64,000 bases of DNA from Neospora caninum Liverpool (lineage: Eukaryota; Apicomplexa; Conoidasida; Eucoccidiorida; Sarcocystidae): positions 6,305,427 to 6,369,426 of the forward strand of contig NC_018398.1 of assembly GCF_000208865.1 (NCBI RefSeq), read 5' to 3'. The position numbers and the translations under genes were made by a program. How positions within the stretch are numbered: the stretch's first letter is position 1; each line of letters starts with the position of its first letter. Of this stretch, positions 10,918 through 23,562 are shown in pieces. A model generated the notes under the pieces. It had not been told where the DNA came from. It was given only the letters and a program-made list of their open reading frames with translations, and did not search any database.

Positions 10918-12226
10918 CCCGTACCTCTCGGGTTTCATTCCGCCGACTTTTTCCAACAAACTGTTGTCGTGTGAGACGCGAAAGGCCCATCCCTTCTGAT
11001 CTATCCGCAACGCAGCCACCTAAAGGCGGAACTCCTTCACTCGCCAGGCCGAAGCCCTGTGTTTACTGCTAGCCACATTTTCTTTTTCACATGCCTATAT
11101 TTTTGTTATGTCTATTTCCGAGTTGTGAGTGCCGCCTGTAGACTTTTCTTCTGAAGGTTTCATGTGTGTTTGCTGGCACTGACACACGCAATTCTACTGA
11201 TGCAGGTGACCACCGAAGTCTGTTTTCAGCCATGTCTGGCGGCCGTGATACTTCTGAAGCTTCCAGCGGTTGTTCGGCATTTCCCCCAGCCGTCCTGGAA
11301 CGCTTCTTCGTTTGTTCGCTCATGTGTGCATGCGCTGCTGCCTTGTGACCGACATATGGGTCGTCTCGGTTCGCCGAAATCGCAAGCTCCTCTCAGCAAG
11401 AACCGGCACGCGACGAGTGTTTTCCGTGCAGTCCCGCGGCAGAGTTCAGCAGCCCCCCGTCGCTACGAGCGAGGCATGCGACGGGGCAGTAACACTTTTC
11501 ACGTTCTCAGTTCAATCCGGAACCAAACGCCAGCTTCGCAATCGTTTTGCGTTTTTGCTTTTACATTTCGCACACACTTCCCACGAGACGTGCTGCTCTC
11601 TTGCCTCACTCGCACAGACAAGAGGCGCGTTGCTGGAGTCGATTTTGACAGCGCGGAAGCTCCTGAGAAGCTGCGCGCGTCGACCCAACCGGCTGCACGC
11701 CTCGTAGCGAGACTTCACCCGGGGCCTCTCGGCAACCGTGGGGAAAGAAACGCAACCTCAAACGGTCTTGTCGAACCAGCGGCCGGGACGCAGCCAAGAA
11801 GGAAGTTACACGTGAACAAAAACAGTGACCCTGGCTCTTCCCGCAAAACAGGCAACCACTGACACAAGGCTACGCAAGTCTGTCACGTCACCGCACCTGG
11901 CGGGGGCTCAGCGTGTGCGCTGCGAGACGCGGCGCCGATCTATTTAGACAAAATCTACCGAGCGCATGCAAGAGATGCAATCGCCAGTGGAGGCCCAGCA
12001 GCTCTCGCTGAATCGCCTTCCGGCCTCCGCACAAAACAGAGGACGACCTGACAGACAAAATCACCGCGCTGCGAACACGACCTCAACGGTGTCTACGGAC
12101 AGCTGAAGATAAAAGTATACTCTGTATACCTACGCATCTACGAATAGAGACTTGTGCATATGCACAGGAAGAGACCATTCAGCCGCCCCCGCCGACACGA
12201 ACGAATTCGGTGCGCACTCGTCGCGT
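10918..12226. other. Tail-to-tail spacer between EXO1 and the mitoferrin gene
   Basis: Both flanking genes end here (EXO1 stop at 10915-10917, carrier stop at 12227-12229 on the minus strand), so this 1.3 kb is expected to be mostly 3' untranslated sequence. An open stretch at 11164-11862 on the plus strand shows no family resemblance; an extra 3' exon of EXO1 here is possible but unsupported. Confidence 0.45.
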
Positions 12227-12914
12227 TCACATATTCCCCTCGGCTACGCAGAAGCGTTTCCAGAGGAACTTGACGGTCTCGTAAGTGCCTGAGAGACCCC
12301 AGAGACAACGCACACACGCGGAAACGGAACCAGTTGAACACGGGGACGAAAACGGCGCGGGTAACGCGGCGAGACGCCTTGAGTCAAAACGCACGGAACA
12401 CTGACGGAGCGACTCGGATCTACTTGACGCGCAACGCACTTTCTCAACCAATCGCGACCGGCTTCTCCCACAGCCCAAGGCATTCTTGGTTCCATGCGTG
12501 CAATTATATACACTCATGTCCTAACGGAAAATAACACTTCCATATCTACAAACATGCTTTCCAAACCTATGTCTCTATGTGTAGAAAGACGTACCCACCG
12601 ATGTACACGTATAAATATTGATACATGTATGTATACGGATGAAGATGCTGGATAGTTGGAGGGATAACGTTTGGGCGGCGTTCCGAAGCCTGTGTCTAGC
12701 GCTTGCAGTGAAAGCGAAACATGACCGACTCATCTGTGAAGTGGAGGTTCGACTTACCCCAGCAAATGCCGGTAGCTGGAGTGCTCAATGCGATCCTCGT
12801 CGAGGTACCCTAAAGAACGAAGCGTTGCCACAACTGAAAGAAAACTCTGTTTACCGCCTGCGGTTCCGCTGGGCCCCTCAAGGGGTAACGACGATGAAGT
12901 TTTGTTCATGCACA

Positions 12915-12951
<37 letters not shown>

Positions 12952-15472
12952 CATGTGGAACCCCATGCATTATGGTTCGTATCCGTGCGTATTACGCCAG
13001 TGCGCTGAAGCGAAACGCGTCGAGCACCAGATGGATACACACTTAGAAGCCTATCATCAACATGGATGTTCTGGTGCGTGCAGACACATGACGATAACTG
13101 CACACGCATGCACCTGTCCATGTTGGTGAAACACTCATTGATGCAAGCGTGCAAAAAGAGTCGTGAGGCGACGGAGAGTTGTGGACAGCGTCTGCGTCGT
13201 TTTTGAAGCTGTCGGGAATTCTAGGCACGAAAAAAAGGAAGAGAAAAACAGCAATCTGCTAGCTGTGTGTGCGTCAGTTGAGAGCCAATTGAACCCGGCA
13301 AGAGAAGGAGACTACCAAAGTGAGTATCGTGATATTCGTACAGCTTGTATACAAATGTTGGTTTTTCAAATATAATACGCTGGACGCAGTTCCTACCTTC
13401 CAGAAGCCTCGGAATCCCTCTTCTCGGAAAATCGTTCGGACTGCACTATGCAGCGACTGCAGAGAAAACAAAGACAGAAATCGGACTTCCGCATCGACAG
13501 GACGCTCCAGAGCGACCGACGAACTGAGTGCGCGCATACCATCACCGAGTCGAACATGTTCCGACTCTGATCACACGGGGTCGTCACTGCTCTGTCGCAG
13601 CCCACCGTGTGCCGCGCCCACACTAGGCACCTGCACGTTCGTCCCTCCATATCGGCCAGCTTACAGACATGCACGCATGCATGCATATGTGAAAACATCC
13701 CGTATATGCACATGCAGACACATATACTTTTGCACATGTGCACGGACAGCAAGAAATGACAACAGATTTCTGTTCCTTCGCTTACACTATATTTTTTTGT
13801 GACCCGCGGAAGGAACGCGGTGCGCGCGCAAGGCGGTCGAGCCCGTTGTACTCCACCTGGCCCCTCCAGGCCACGTGTCCTCGCCGCCGCTTGCCGGATA
13901 AGTGCCTCTTGCTGCACGCATGCAAAGAGGAAAACATCGGCACATCTGGTCGCCTTGGTCCACGCGGACGAAGAACAAAGAGATGACGCTCTGCCCCAAG
14001 CGCGTTTTCATCTTTCTGACATACGACACACGCTCCCCATTTCACATGCTCAGGATCTGGGCGTGAGCCGGTCATTGCTCAAAGGCGTACGCACCGAGAG
14101 AGAGGCAGACGACAAAAAAAACACGGGCTCTGTCAAGGACATGTGCGTTCACAGGCGGTTCTTCCTCGAAAGCCTCCCGCCAAAGCATCGTGTTTTCAGC
14201 GACCATGGCGAAGCTGCTCTGTCTCCCAGCGGCCTCTCGATTCTGGTGGCGCTGAGGCTCGGTCGACTCCGCGCCCTTCACCAGTTTCAGGGACTCGACT
14301 ACCCCCCCCCCCCCCCCACAAAGCCTGCGAGACGACATGCGCGTGCGCGGCTTCCCGCACAAACGCAGAGAAAAAAAGGTGCACACGAGACAAGCAACGC
14401 CAAGTCAGAAAAGAGAAGAATCGGACTCACTTGCTGGCGATAGCAGTCTTGAGTCTGGAGCCGCGTTTTGATGACGTCGAGAGGATTCGAGATCAGACCC
14501 GCAACGCCTCCACTGACAGCTGCGTCGCGCCGCAAGACCACACACAAACAGCACATGCGTGTTTTCCCTTGATTCGATCGTGGTGTGGCTGAATGTTTCG
14601 CGCATGCACAAATCCACACTGACGCCTACACAACTTCGCATACACGCAGAGCACAAGCACCTGTGGAGTCCCGGTGGACAGTTGCGCGGCAGCTTTCAGA
14701 AAACCCAGAGTGCCTCGGCGTGTTCACTCGAGCGTGTGAGGTCTACGAAGCACCACCATGGCCTGAAAAAGGATCTGATGTACAAAGGTGACGGCTTTGA
14801 AGCATCGTCGCAACCCTTTCTTGCGAAACGAAAGGGAAGGAAAAACCCTGTCTGCAATTCAGTCGAGTCTCGTCTCCCCCGGCTCCTGATTGCGGAGTGC
14901 GTCTAGTCTTTGGCCTGACACTTTAAATTTCTTCTCACCTGCACAGAGGAAATAAAGATGAAGGTTGCTCCTTTGATCCGTATGACTATCAGGGGGAAGA
15001 ACGGTCTGCTTCATCCATTCGTTGACACACACGAGCGTCGCGCCGAACGGAACGTTCAAGAGGACTGTCGCCGGGAGACTGCGACACAGCGCCATCCCTC
15101 CTTCGTCCTGGAGCACAGTTCGAAGGCAATCGAGGGGACTCCTGAAAAGGAAAGACGCATGTGCATTCGGCGCGAATCGACAGCGAATTCCAAAGCACAA
15201 AACCCGTTGCAGCCCCTGCGCTGCTTGGGAATCAGCGCGCGCAGACGCATTACAGATGGCCTTGCGCAGTGAATTGCATGCACAAACAGGAATCCGTGCA
15301 CATCCGTAGATCTAGACCCACACACTTTGGAACGGACGCTGACAGCGCATTCATGCACATGCTCCTCACAATCCAGTGCACACCCTATGCATCCTGCTTC
15401 CTATCCACTCGATATGACATGATGACATGCACACTGTCACACCGCCATCTCGGAAGGATATATATATATATA

Positions 15473-15522
<50 letters not shown>

Positions 15523-18217
15523 TCAGCATTTCGACTGCTGAGTAAACGAACAGAATGTAGGGATGTGCTCGTGTGAGAGACGCCACACGTCGCGGCGTTC
15601 TGCTATGCGCAGTTCGTCTTTCGTGGGTGAACGATGAAAAATGCTGCGGAGACCCTGTACACTTTTGTCCCAAGTGGAAAACTGCGCCGAAATCAACCGG
15701 TATCTATACTGAGAGAGCTCTCGAATTCATGGCAAAAAACAATAAAACTTTTCGATCCGGTAAAAACCTCCCAGCTGCCCTTTCCGAGTCTTCGCCCCGC
15801 ACATCTCTACACAGGAATCGCCTCCGGCGCTTATTTCCTTCCAAAGAGTTTTTTTTGTCCCCCTCCTCCCCCCCAGAACCCCCGAGACTCTCTCGGTTTC
15901 CTCAGCGGCTCCGTGCACTACGTGTCCTCCCTTTTCGACTGTTCCTCGCTTGCTCTGTCTCCACTTTCTTTAGGTTGCCTTGCTCGTGTCTTCTCCTGCC
16001 GTCACGTTTCTCCCACTCTGACCTATCTTCCGTGCTTCTCTTTGCCGCGTTCAGAGCTCACCTGTAACAGCCAAGCTGCAGCCGCTGCTTAATCACATCC
16101 ATCGGCGTGAGGATGGCGTCGTGAGTGATCGTCGCCACCCCGCCGCAAACGAAGGACTCAACGGGAGACAGCTGAGCTCCCTCCGCGCCCACCGGTCCCC
16201 CCTCTCGTCCTGGAGGGCCTTCCCCCACAGCGATCCAGCCGTCGGGCCAGCCCGAGCCCGGAGCGGCCTCTTCCTGGCCCCAGCGACCGCGTGTCGTGCC
16301 GTCATGGAACTCCGTAGCGGACGCTTCCGAACCCTGGTCGGTGTCTCTTCTCTCCTGGTTTTTAGACGCTCCGAGAGAGGATGGAGGCGACGAAGAGACA
16401 GGGACGGCGCCAGGCGCTTCGGCAGTTGACGACCGCGGTCTGTCTTTTCTCTCGAGAAAGAACTGTTTCATTCGTTCGTAAGAAAGGAAGTAAAACGCAT
16501 GCGCAGGGATGCACCCCGACGCGACTGCGGTGGCTCCGCGGTAAAACCGCGGAATCCCCCCTTCTGCGTAAAGAGATTTAGCAGCCGAAAATACCGAGAA
16601 TCTTCCTCGCGCAATCCGAAACTCTTCTTCGGTGTATGGAGCGAACGTGGCGTGCGCTCGGCGAGCTGTCGTCTGTCCAGGCGACGCACAACCCGTCCCT
16701 TCTCCCGAAGGCGGGCTGAACCCCACGAGCGTGGCCACGTGTCTCCTCCACAGGTCCCCTGTCCCAGAGCCTGCCAGAGACGCGACAGCTCGTGGGAGAC
16801 CGCCACGAGTCGCCGGGCCGCCGTCGCCCAGAGGCGACGGCGGGAGAGAGGCCGAAGCGGAGACGGGAGGCAGAGAGAAGAGAGGCAAGCGGCGGACTAA
16901 CGAGACGGCCGAGCCAAGACTGTGGCCAGAGAGTCTTGAACCTACGAGTCCAGATGCGGACGAGACGACTGGGACGCGCTCAGGGCGCGAAACGCGAGAA
17001 GCGCCCCCGGCGAAGTTTCGAACTAGCCAGGCAGAGTGTACGCGTTCGACTGCAGACGCCAGAGGTCTACCCAGCAGTCGACTGGCGTCGGCGCGCGCCA
17101 GACGTTGGCCCACGGCTTCGCATGCAGGCAGCGCTAGCCTCCCATGTCGATGACCCCACGACGCCCTGCCCCGTTCTGCATGGAATTCCCTTTCAGCGAC
17201 TGCCTGAGCGAGGCGGCCGGGATAGCTTCTCTGGCGAGCACGAGCACGGCTGAAATCTGCAGACAGCACGGAGAAGTTGAGATGAGCCGTGGAAGGTGGT
17301 AGTACGGCTCGCTGGCTTACTGGGCGCCACGTTCCGCTGGCCAAGGCCTTTCCGCTTTTTTCGCCGGAAGACCTCGGCCCGAGTCTGGACCCCGCTGTCG
17401 ACTTGTCGAAGGAGGGCGGTCTGGCGAAACTTGACGACGAGCGAAGGCGCATCCCCATATCCCCGGGGGTCGAGTTCTTTTTCGGCGAGGAGTATGCGAG
17501 AGACGACAGGGGCGAGGGCCCAGGGTAGGGTCCTTGCGAGATGGGACAGGGAGGTACCGCGATTTGCCGGAGAGGACAGAAGCCCTGTAAGGGACTGTGG
17601 GCCATTTGGAGGGTCATGCGCGCCTCAGCTGCGTGCCCCGCCGCGAGTCTTCCGCCTTCGGATCCGCCACTCCACAAGGACCGCAGGCCGTCTCCGGATG
17701 GCGGCTTCGACACGGTGATCTGCTGGGGCGCCGACGACGACCCGCGCGCAGCCGTCGCCGAAGCTTCTCCAGCACGCGCGTTGCGAGCACACGGCGCGCT
17801 TCGGGGCTGTCTCTTCAGCGCGTCCCGCGTCTGGTCTGTGCACGCTTCAGAAAGATGTGGAGGCGCCATGCACAGAGCCTGGGCTCGAGTTTTAATGGTG
17901 TCGATGGGATACACCGCCAAGTGCTCCATCAGCCCCGCAACGCTGCCTGCGGCCGCATGCATAGGCAACGGCCAGTCGCCTTGCCATTCCTCCCAGTCGA
18001 GATGCGTCTCTTGCGCGTTGCTTCGGAAAGCGGCGTCGCCCGCCCCTCGCCCACACGAAGTGGTGTGTGCAGCCCCACTTGCTCCGGTCTCCCCTCTCCG
18101 CTCCCCGTTCGCTGCGCCTTCACTCCCCAGGCCTCGCGCGATGTTCGCGATTCGGTCGGGTGTCGGCGGGTCTCTGGGCCCGAGCGGGGCCCCGTACTCT
18201 CTTCCACCCTCCTGCAT
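12227..18217 (-). CDS. Mitoferrin-type mitochondrial carrier (iron importer) with long insertion
   Basis: Seven exons, all phases agreeing: 18217-16062, 15141-14939, 14519-14431, 13911-13852, 13456-13397, 12809-12758 and 12288-12227, for 893 residues. Mitochondrial carriers sit in the inner membrane with six helices in three repeats; mitoferrins (yeast MRS3/4) import iron. The three signatures are YPIDTIKTRAQ, TPMDVIKQRLQ and NPLDVIKTRLQ. Mitoferrin-like details are GLMEHLAVYP in helix 1, IPAHAFYFLSYERMK in helix 2, THDAILTP in helix 3, LNVPFGATLVCVNEWMK in helix 4, and a last pair GFWK plus STPATGICW before TYETVKFLW. The first ATG is at 18217; the open frame runs slightly further upstream without ATG. 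Between helices 1 and 2 there is an insertion of about 430 Ser/Arg/Gly-rich residues. The fourth exon is the least certain: it is a 20-codon linker with a weak GTACAA donor. A SAM-carrier relative is the main alternative. Confidence 0.9.
12918..12950. repeat. (TA)n microsatellite in the carrier gene
   Basis: About 33 bases of alternating TA lie in the intron between the carrier exons at 13456-13397 and 12809-12758. Confidence 0.85.
14302..14318. repeat. Poly-C homopolymer in a carrier intron
   Basis: A run of about 16 C on the plus strand lies in the intron between carrier exons 3 and 4. On the transcript it is a G-run. Confidence 0.8.
15459..15520. repeat. Long (TA)n microsatellite in carrier intron 1
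   Basis: About 60 bases of TA dinucleotide, broken once by GTAC, lie in the intron between carrier exons 1 and 2. It is among the longest uninterrupted TA tracts in the window. Confidence 0.9.
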
Positions 18218-21199
18218 CGACGGTAAATGGCGAAAGACCGGGCACGAGGACCGGCGGCCCGCCAAGACAGTGAAGGTTTCGCCGAAAAGAGAGAACGGTT
18301 TATGGAATCGAAGTTTGAAAACCCCTCTAAGTTGCGCCCCGATTCAACGGCATATGCCCTCTTTAAAAGTGACGAACTGGGATTCCGTGGCGGGCTCATG
18401 CCCCAAAAAGGCTCCCGCGCTCTATCGGAGAATTGTTTAAGTTCCTACCTAGACTCTGCCGCCCGTTGCCTGCGTATAGTCATACCTACCTATAGACATA
18501 GAAGCGGTGACGCGAGAGGGAGTGTGTAAAAAAAAAGCATCCCTTTATGCGCGAGAACCGAGAAAAAAAAATCGGACCGACGACCACTTCCGCGAGAACG
18601 GTTCTCCGAGCAATACGTTTCGGAAGACTTGGAAAACCGCATGCATAAACATGAAGACGCGCAGAAAGGTCCCTTTCCTTCGGTATACCAAGTCCACAGC
18701 ACGGGAATGAACCGGTATCTGCCACACAGAGGTACAACTTACTGACGAACCGCGTGAGAGAAGGAGGGCAGGGAGCAACGGAGTCAGGAGGCGGGTGCAC
18801 AGGAGTGAACAGCAGCGTGAAACAGAAACCGCGGCCGTGTGTTCCCTCAGAGAAGCCAAGCGTTAAATGCTCTCTTTCAGCACCGGTGTAGCGATCGAAG
18901 AGGACAGAAAAGGAAAAAGGGGCCAAAAAAAGGAAGGAAAGGCGCCGCAGGCCCGGCGCAATGACCAACGCCCCTCGCGGGATGTGAATACAAACACGAG
19001 GGTGTGGAATCACTTTCCAGGAGTTTGCAGCGGCGTCAAAAGTGATCGGCCGAGTCAAAAGCACACAGATATCTGCACAGTTTTGAGGCAAACGTCGTAC
19101 CGCAGAAACGAGTGTGTCGTGGGTCAAAAAGACGATTGGCTACGCGCTGCGGGGCTCTCTTGTCTGTTCTGTCGATTCAACCGAACAGCCCGCTCAGCTA
19201 AAAAAGGGGAAAGCGACGGAAAGTGTGACGGCCCATACCACTTCAGAAAGCCATTTTCCACTCAAAGAGAAGGTAAGTGTGGCTTACGACGGACACAATT
19301 TGCCATCATGGCGACAAAGCACGCCCACGCCGAGGCTAAAGAAAGTAGAAAATGTCGAGGCCTCCACAGAACCAATTGCATGCACTTGTTCTGTTGACCG
19401 CAGCACATCACCAGCTGCCACAAACACCATCGGCCAAGAGATTGTGTGTTCGTTGTCCCGCAAAAAGAGGTGTACTACTCTATTCTCCGAATGATTGTAG
19501 TGCTGCTGAAGTATGTGCGGTAGGTGTGGTGTAGGCGCGCACAAAAAGACGAAGAGAGCATGGAAATAGGTGGGGGTTGTCGAAACAGGGAATTCATCCC
19601 GGAAAATGGTCACCAGGTATACAACCGGGTCCAACTAGGGCTGCAGCGAGCACCGAGACCATCGCCCCGCATGGCGAAGGAACACCACTTTTGAAGAGAT
19701 TCTATTCCAGGAGGGTTTGTGGCGGTGATTCCCCACTAACAGGACGGCAAACCATGTGGAGCAAAGAGCGTGTGTTCTCAGAGCAATCGCTCTCCCAAGC
19801 ACTTCCCCAACGATGGCCTCCGCTGTCAATGGCTCAAAATTTCTGTGTTCACTGCCAAAGACAGGGTACGCCCATGAGGTTGTTGTAGCTGTTAAGCATT
19901 TCGTTTCACTTTCAACTGTAGAAGTATCTCTAAACGATATACATGGACCCTGCGTCGGATCTTGGTCACACCAGTGTGAAATAAGCCACGTCTCAGCGGA
20001 CCACCATTGACAGCTCTCGTTGGCCATTTGGTTCCATGAAGGAAACTACAATAACCAAATCAAGACAGGAGAACTCGAATGCAGGAACGGCAAAAAGAGG
20101 CAAGAAATGAAAAAAGTCCAAGCGCAGAACAGGACCAAGAACCAGCATCGTAGGCGGACAAGCGCTAAGAAGTTGACGGCGGTTGTCGTCAGTCACCCGC
20201 GGTGCTCTCTCTGTTACCGTTCTCTTCTTTGAGGTTCCAGCTGACCATGCCATGGACTCTCACAATAGAACTTGGATCCGGTAAACAAAGACACTGAACC
20301 ACGGACAGTTTACTCAGTTCAGTAATGGGCGCAAGTTATTGGCGATTAAGTTACTTGCTCAGTACACCTCGACGTGGTGGTGTTCAATGACCGTCCACGG
20401 ATATGTCCATCAATGAAGACATTCGACTGCGTTTACCACGGCCCTACCATGAGACACAAGATATGATGCAGGAATGTACATCTCCATGGAAAACCCGGTT
20501 CGCAAGGTATGTAATTGCCTTTGCTGAGCTCTGCCGCGACTGGTTATGAAGAAGCCGAGAAAGGCCAGAAAAAGCATACCGTACCATAATTATCAAGAAG
20601 CAACCGACGCGGCACCGGTTACCGGAAGCCGCAGGCCAGGGGCTCTTCCCCGTGTAAAAATCCTGTAAATGTACCTGCAATTAACCTTCTTCCCCTACGT
20701 GTCCAAACTATGTGCTTTTTAGCTGGTGGTTGAACTTGCGATGGTTTTAAAAGGCTGTACAGCAGGTGTTCCGCAACCTGTGTTCCCTGTATTCGGTTGC
20801 CACGTATCAGCAAGCTCTACACACCACGTTCTTAGATTGCGGGTATATGCCTGTCTTTCAGTTGAAGAAGTGGTGTTTAGAGCTTTGTGGACACCGCATT
20901 CGGTTTCCGCCTTCGGCCGTCAAATGCTGTGCAGGGATGTGAATGCGATTATTCTAGGCCCATACGCCTTCGTGAATTCTGCTCCGGCGGAGCACTGTCA
21001 CACGGATTTCCGTTTTTTTTTCGCCGCCATGTATTGCCACACTCATGAGTTCTGCTCCGGCAAAGCATTTACTATCACACCGATTTCTGTATGTCCTCGG
21101 TCGTCGCCATGCATGGCCGCGCGGACCAGCAGCAAATCTTTACTGATGCGAAGTTTAGTGGTAAACGCCCCCCAAAACGGCATCCACTGCTCTCTTTTG
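18218..21199. other. Spacer upstream of the mitoferrin gene
   Basis: About 3 kb between the carrier start codon and the stop of the secreted-protein gene, both on the minus strand. It should include the carrier promoter and 5' untranslated region plus the 3' region of the next gene. From about 19200 onward the sequence is less GC-rich and frames are short. A diverged two-copy duplication lies at 20974-21116. I see no tRNA, transposon terminus or recognisable protein domain. Confidence 0.45.
20974..21116. repeat. Diverged two-copy direct repeat of about 70 bases
   Basis: Copy 1 begins at about 20977 and copy 2 at about 21047. Both start with TTCTGCTCCGGC, continue with a TCACAC-G/C-GATTTC core and end with CGCCATG. 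They differ by several substitutions and small indels. Confidence 0.6.
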
Positions 21200-23562
21200 T
21201 CACGCTGAAAAAAAAAACCCTATAACAAAATTTTCAGCCATGCACCATGTCACCATGGCCATCATGAGCCAATACAGCTGGTTCAGCCGATCAAAAAAAG
21301 CTGAAGCCATCACATGTTTCTGTGTGTCAAAACGTTCTTCGGCAACATATTTCGCAAACATAAACTCTGCGACCGATCGCATCGCTACAGCATGGTACAC
21401 TCCTGTGGCCTGTTACCAACCGTTACAAAAAAAACGTTCTGAAGAAGTCCTGCTGCCGGTGAGAGGCAGAGCGACGACTCGAGAATCAAACAGCGTCGCA
21501 AACCTAGGCGATGCTCACCTCAGAGTCACCCTCAACGATTCCACCTGAGTAGCAGACAACAGGCAGCACGATTTGACGAGAGGAGAGGCAGCCACTATGG
21601 AAAACAATATGCAAGTAATTCTTTCGGGTCCACAGTACGCCCAACGCCCGTACACGTCAGACGCCTGTACCCAATATAATAGGATGCCTTCAAAGCTTCT
21701 GTCACGGCTGAACAAAGCATAAGAACCAAGTTAACCTCAAAAGGACACGTCGAGAAGATCATATGTTCGCGACACTTCGCACACGTCTATACAGTACTGG
21801 AGATTGCAAAGTGGAGAGCCTGTTACGGGGTGTAGATGGGATAAGCGATATACAGAGGTTGCCTGGGTGGTATCTGCCACCAAAATAATCCACTCATCCG
21901 CACGCACTAGGCTTCACTCCTGTGATTGGTCATTTTAGAATGCGTGTAACATGAAGGGATACACTTTTTGTAAAATACACGTCCCCACTGCAGCTGAAGG
22001 ATGCACGTCTTAAACGTATGCCTGGGCCGACCGGAAGATCTTACCTGCTGCAATAATCTCGCTGATGAGTTTGCCCATGTCTATGTCACTGACGGTCATG
22101 GGCAAATCGATGAGTGTGACCCCCGTTTCAGTCAGGACCGAAACGGTCCCCCCAAGCTCATCCACTATTTTGGAATGAAGTGCCGATGTTTCCACCGTCT
22201 GCGCAACAGGCCCATGATGGAACAAAAGCAAACTGCTAAATGCGCTGATGCTCCCCGAGAAGATGCGGTCGTTGAGTGGGAACACACAGTCTGTCGGGCG
22301 TCGAAATTAGCTACTCTCGCATCGACATAACCGTCCATCGACGTTGCCCGTCTCCCCACGTGTTTTGTCGTTCCGTGCGCCTCTCTATTTCGCTGGACAT
22401 CTATGCGTAAACAATGTATGAGCCGCGCCGGCTTCGTCTAAACGTTATTATTAACCTGTACCGCTAACAACTTATAGTTCCGCGGAACCACTTACACTGA
22501 CCTTCCACCTCAGATGTCCATCTCTCTTTTTCGAATTAATGTGTCGTCTCCACCATGCACTTCCATTCTACCTAGCTACCTACGCGCCTGTCCAGCCTGC
22601 AACGAACGCGGCTGTCTATCTAACCGCTTATTTATATATATATCCACCTATTTATTTACCATGGTGCCAGTCGACATGCAAATCAAAAATATATATGCAT
22701 CCCCGCCATAATCAAATGTTTAGATTCTACTCATCACTTGACTCGCCTTGCTGAAGCGTTTGCTGCCCGCTTTGTCGGTCACCATAAGCCGCACCATGTT
22801 GGAGTTCTTGGGCCTCTTGCGTGCCTCCGCTTCTTTAGCTTGCTCGTCGATGCGGTCAGTATCTGGGTTTCACACAGAAATTCCTGAACACGACTGTCCA
22901 GTCTGGTCTACTTCCGTTTAGTCGATTCACGTTTCTCTCCGCTGCTATCACGTTTGTATCTTCGCATCGATGAGTCGGTGCCTCGGAGTCTGTCTACTGT
23001 GTAACCTGCCATGTTGAGCGATGCGCGAAGCGCTACAGAGCATCAAAATACGAAGTCTCCCTAATTGTACGAGACAGAAGCTTCAGTCGCGACCACCTTT
23101 TAGCTCTACTTTTGCGGGGGTAACATGACCCAGTCCTACGGATGCTTGCGGCTACGCAACCAAACGCGACGAGGCGTAAATGTACAGAAACATACACGTG
23201 TACCAGGTTACGTAAATTTCGATACGTACATGAATACACTTGTAACTGCGTATTTCCGTTGGCTTAAGTGGCGTTGCTCAGTCACTGGCAAACGCGGAAT
23301 TAGAATCTTCAGGATCGCGATGATACTCACCAATGGCACTGGGCACACCCGCAATCTGCGGCTCCTGTTGCGTCTTCACTGATTCAGATTCACGCCCTGC
23401 GTCATCTGCAAGCGATGGAGTGCCAGCATCCGGCGTTTCGGATTCCAGGCGTCCTGTGTGCAAGCTCGCAGTTAACGCGTCCGCACCGCTGGTACCAGCC
23501 AGAATGAGAAACGCTGTTAGCCCGAGAGGCAGTAACGTGTGGCAAACACTAGTTCGCTGCAT
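21200..23562 (-). CDS. Putative secreted protein with signal peptide, function unknown
   Basis: Four exons, 23562-23331, 22862-22738, 22198-22045 and 21402-21200, join with matching phases (1, 0, 1) and donors GTGAGT, GTGATG and GTAAGA, giving 237 residues. The ATG at 23562 opens a clear signal peptide: short basic start MQR, hydrophobic core LLPLGLTAFLILAG, likely cleavage near Ala29. Then comes an acidic, low-complexity stretch to about residue 77, a charged segment (TDRIDEQAKEAEARKR), and a better-ordered middle (HSKIVDELGGTVSVLTETG). The C-terminus is hydrophobic (LYWLMMAMVTWCMAENFVIG), possibly one membrane span. I recognise no family. In coccidia a protein like this could be a dense-granule or other secretory cargo, but that is inference. 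An AGAGACG word at 24058-24064 and its reverse complement at 24267-24273 lie upstream; this heptamer is a known T. gondii promoter element. The second donor is weak and the last exon is the least certain. Confidence 0.6.
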
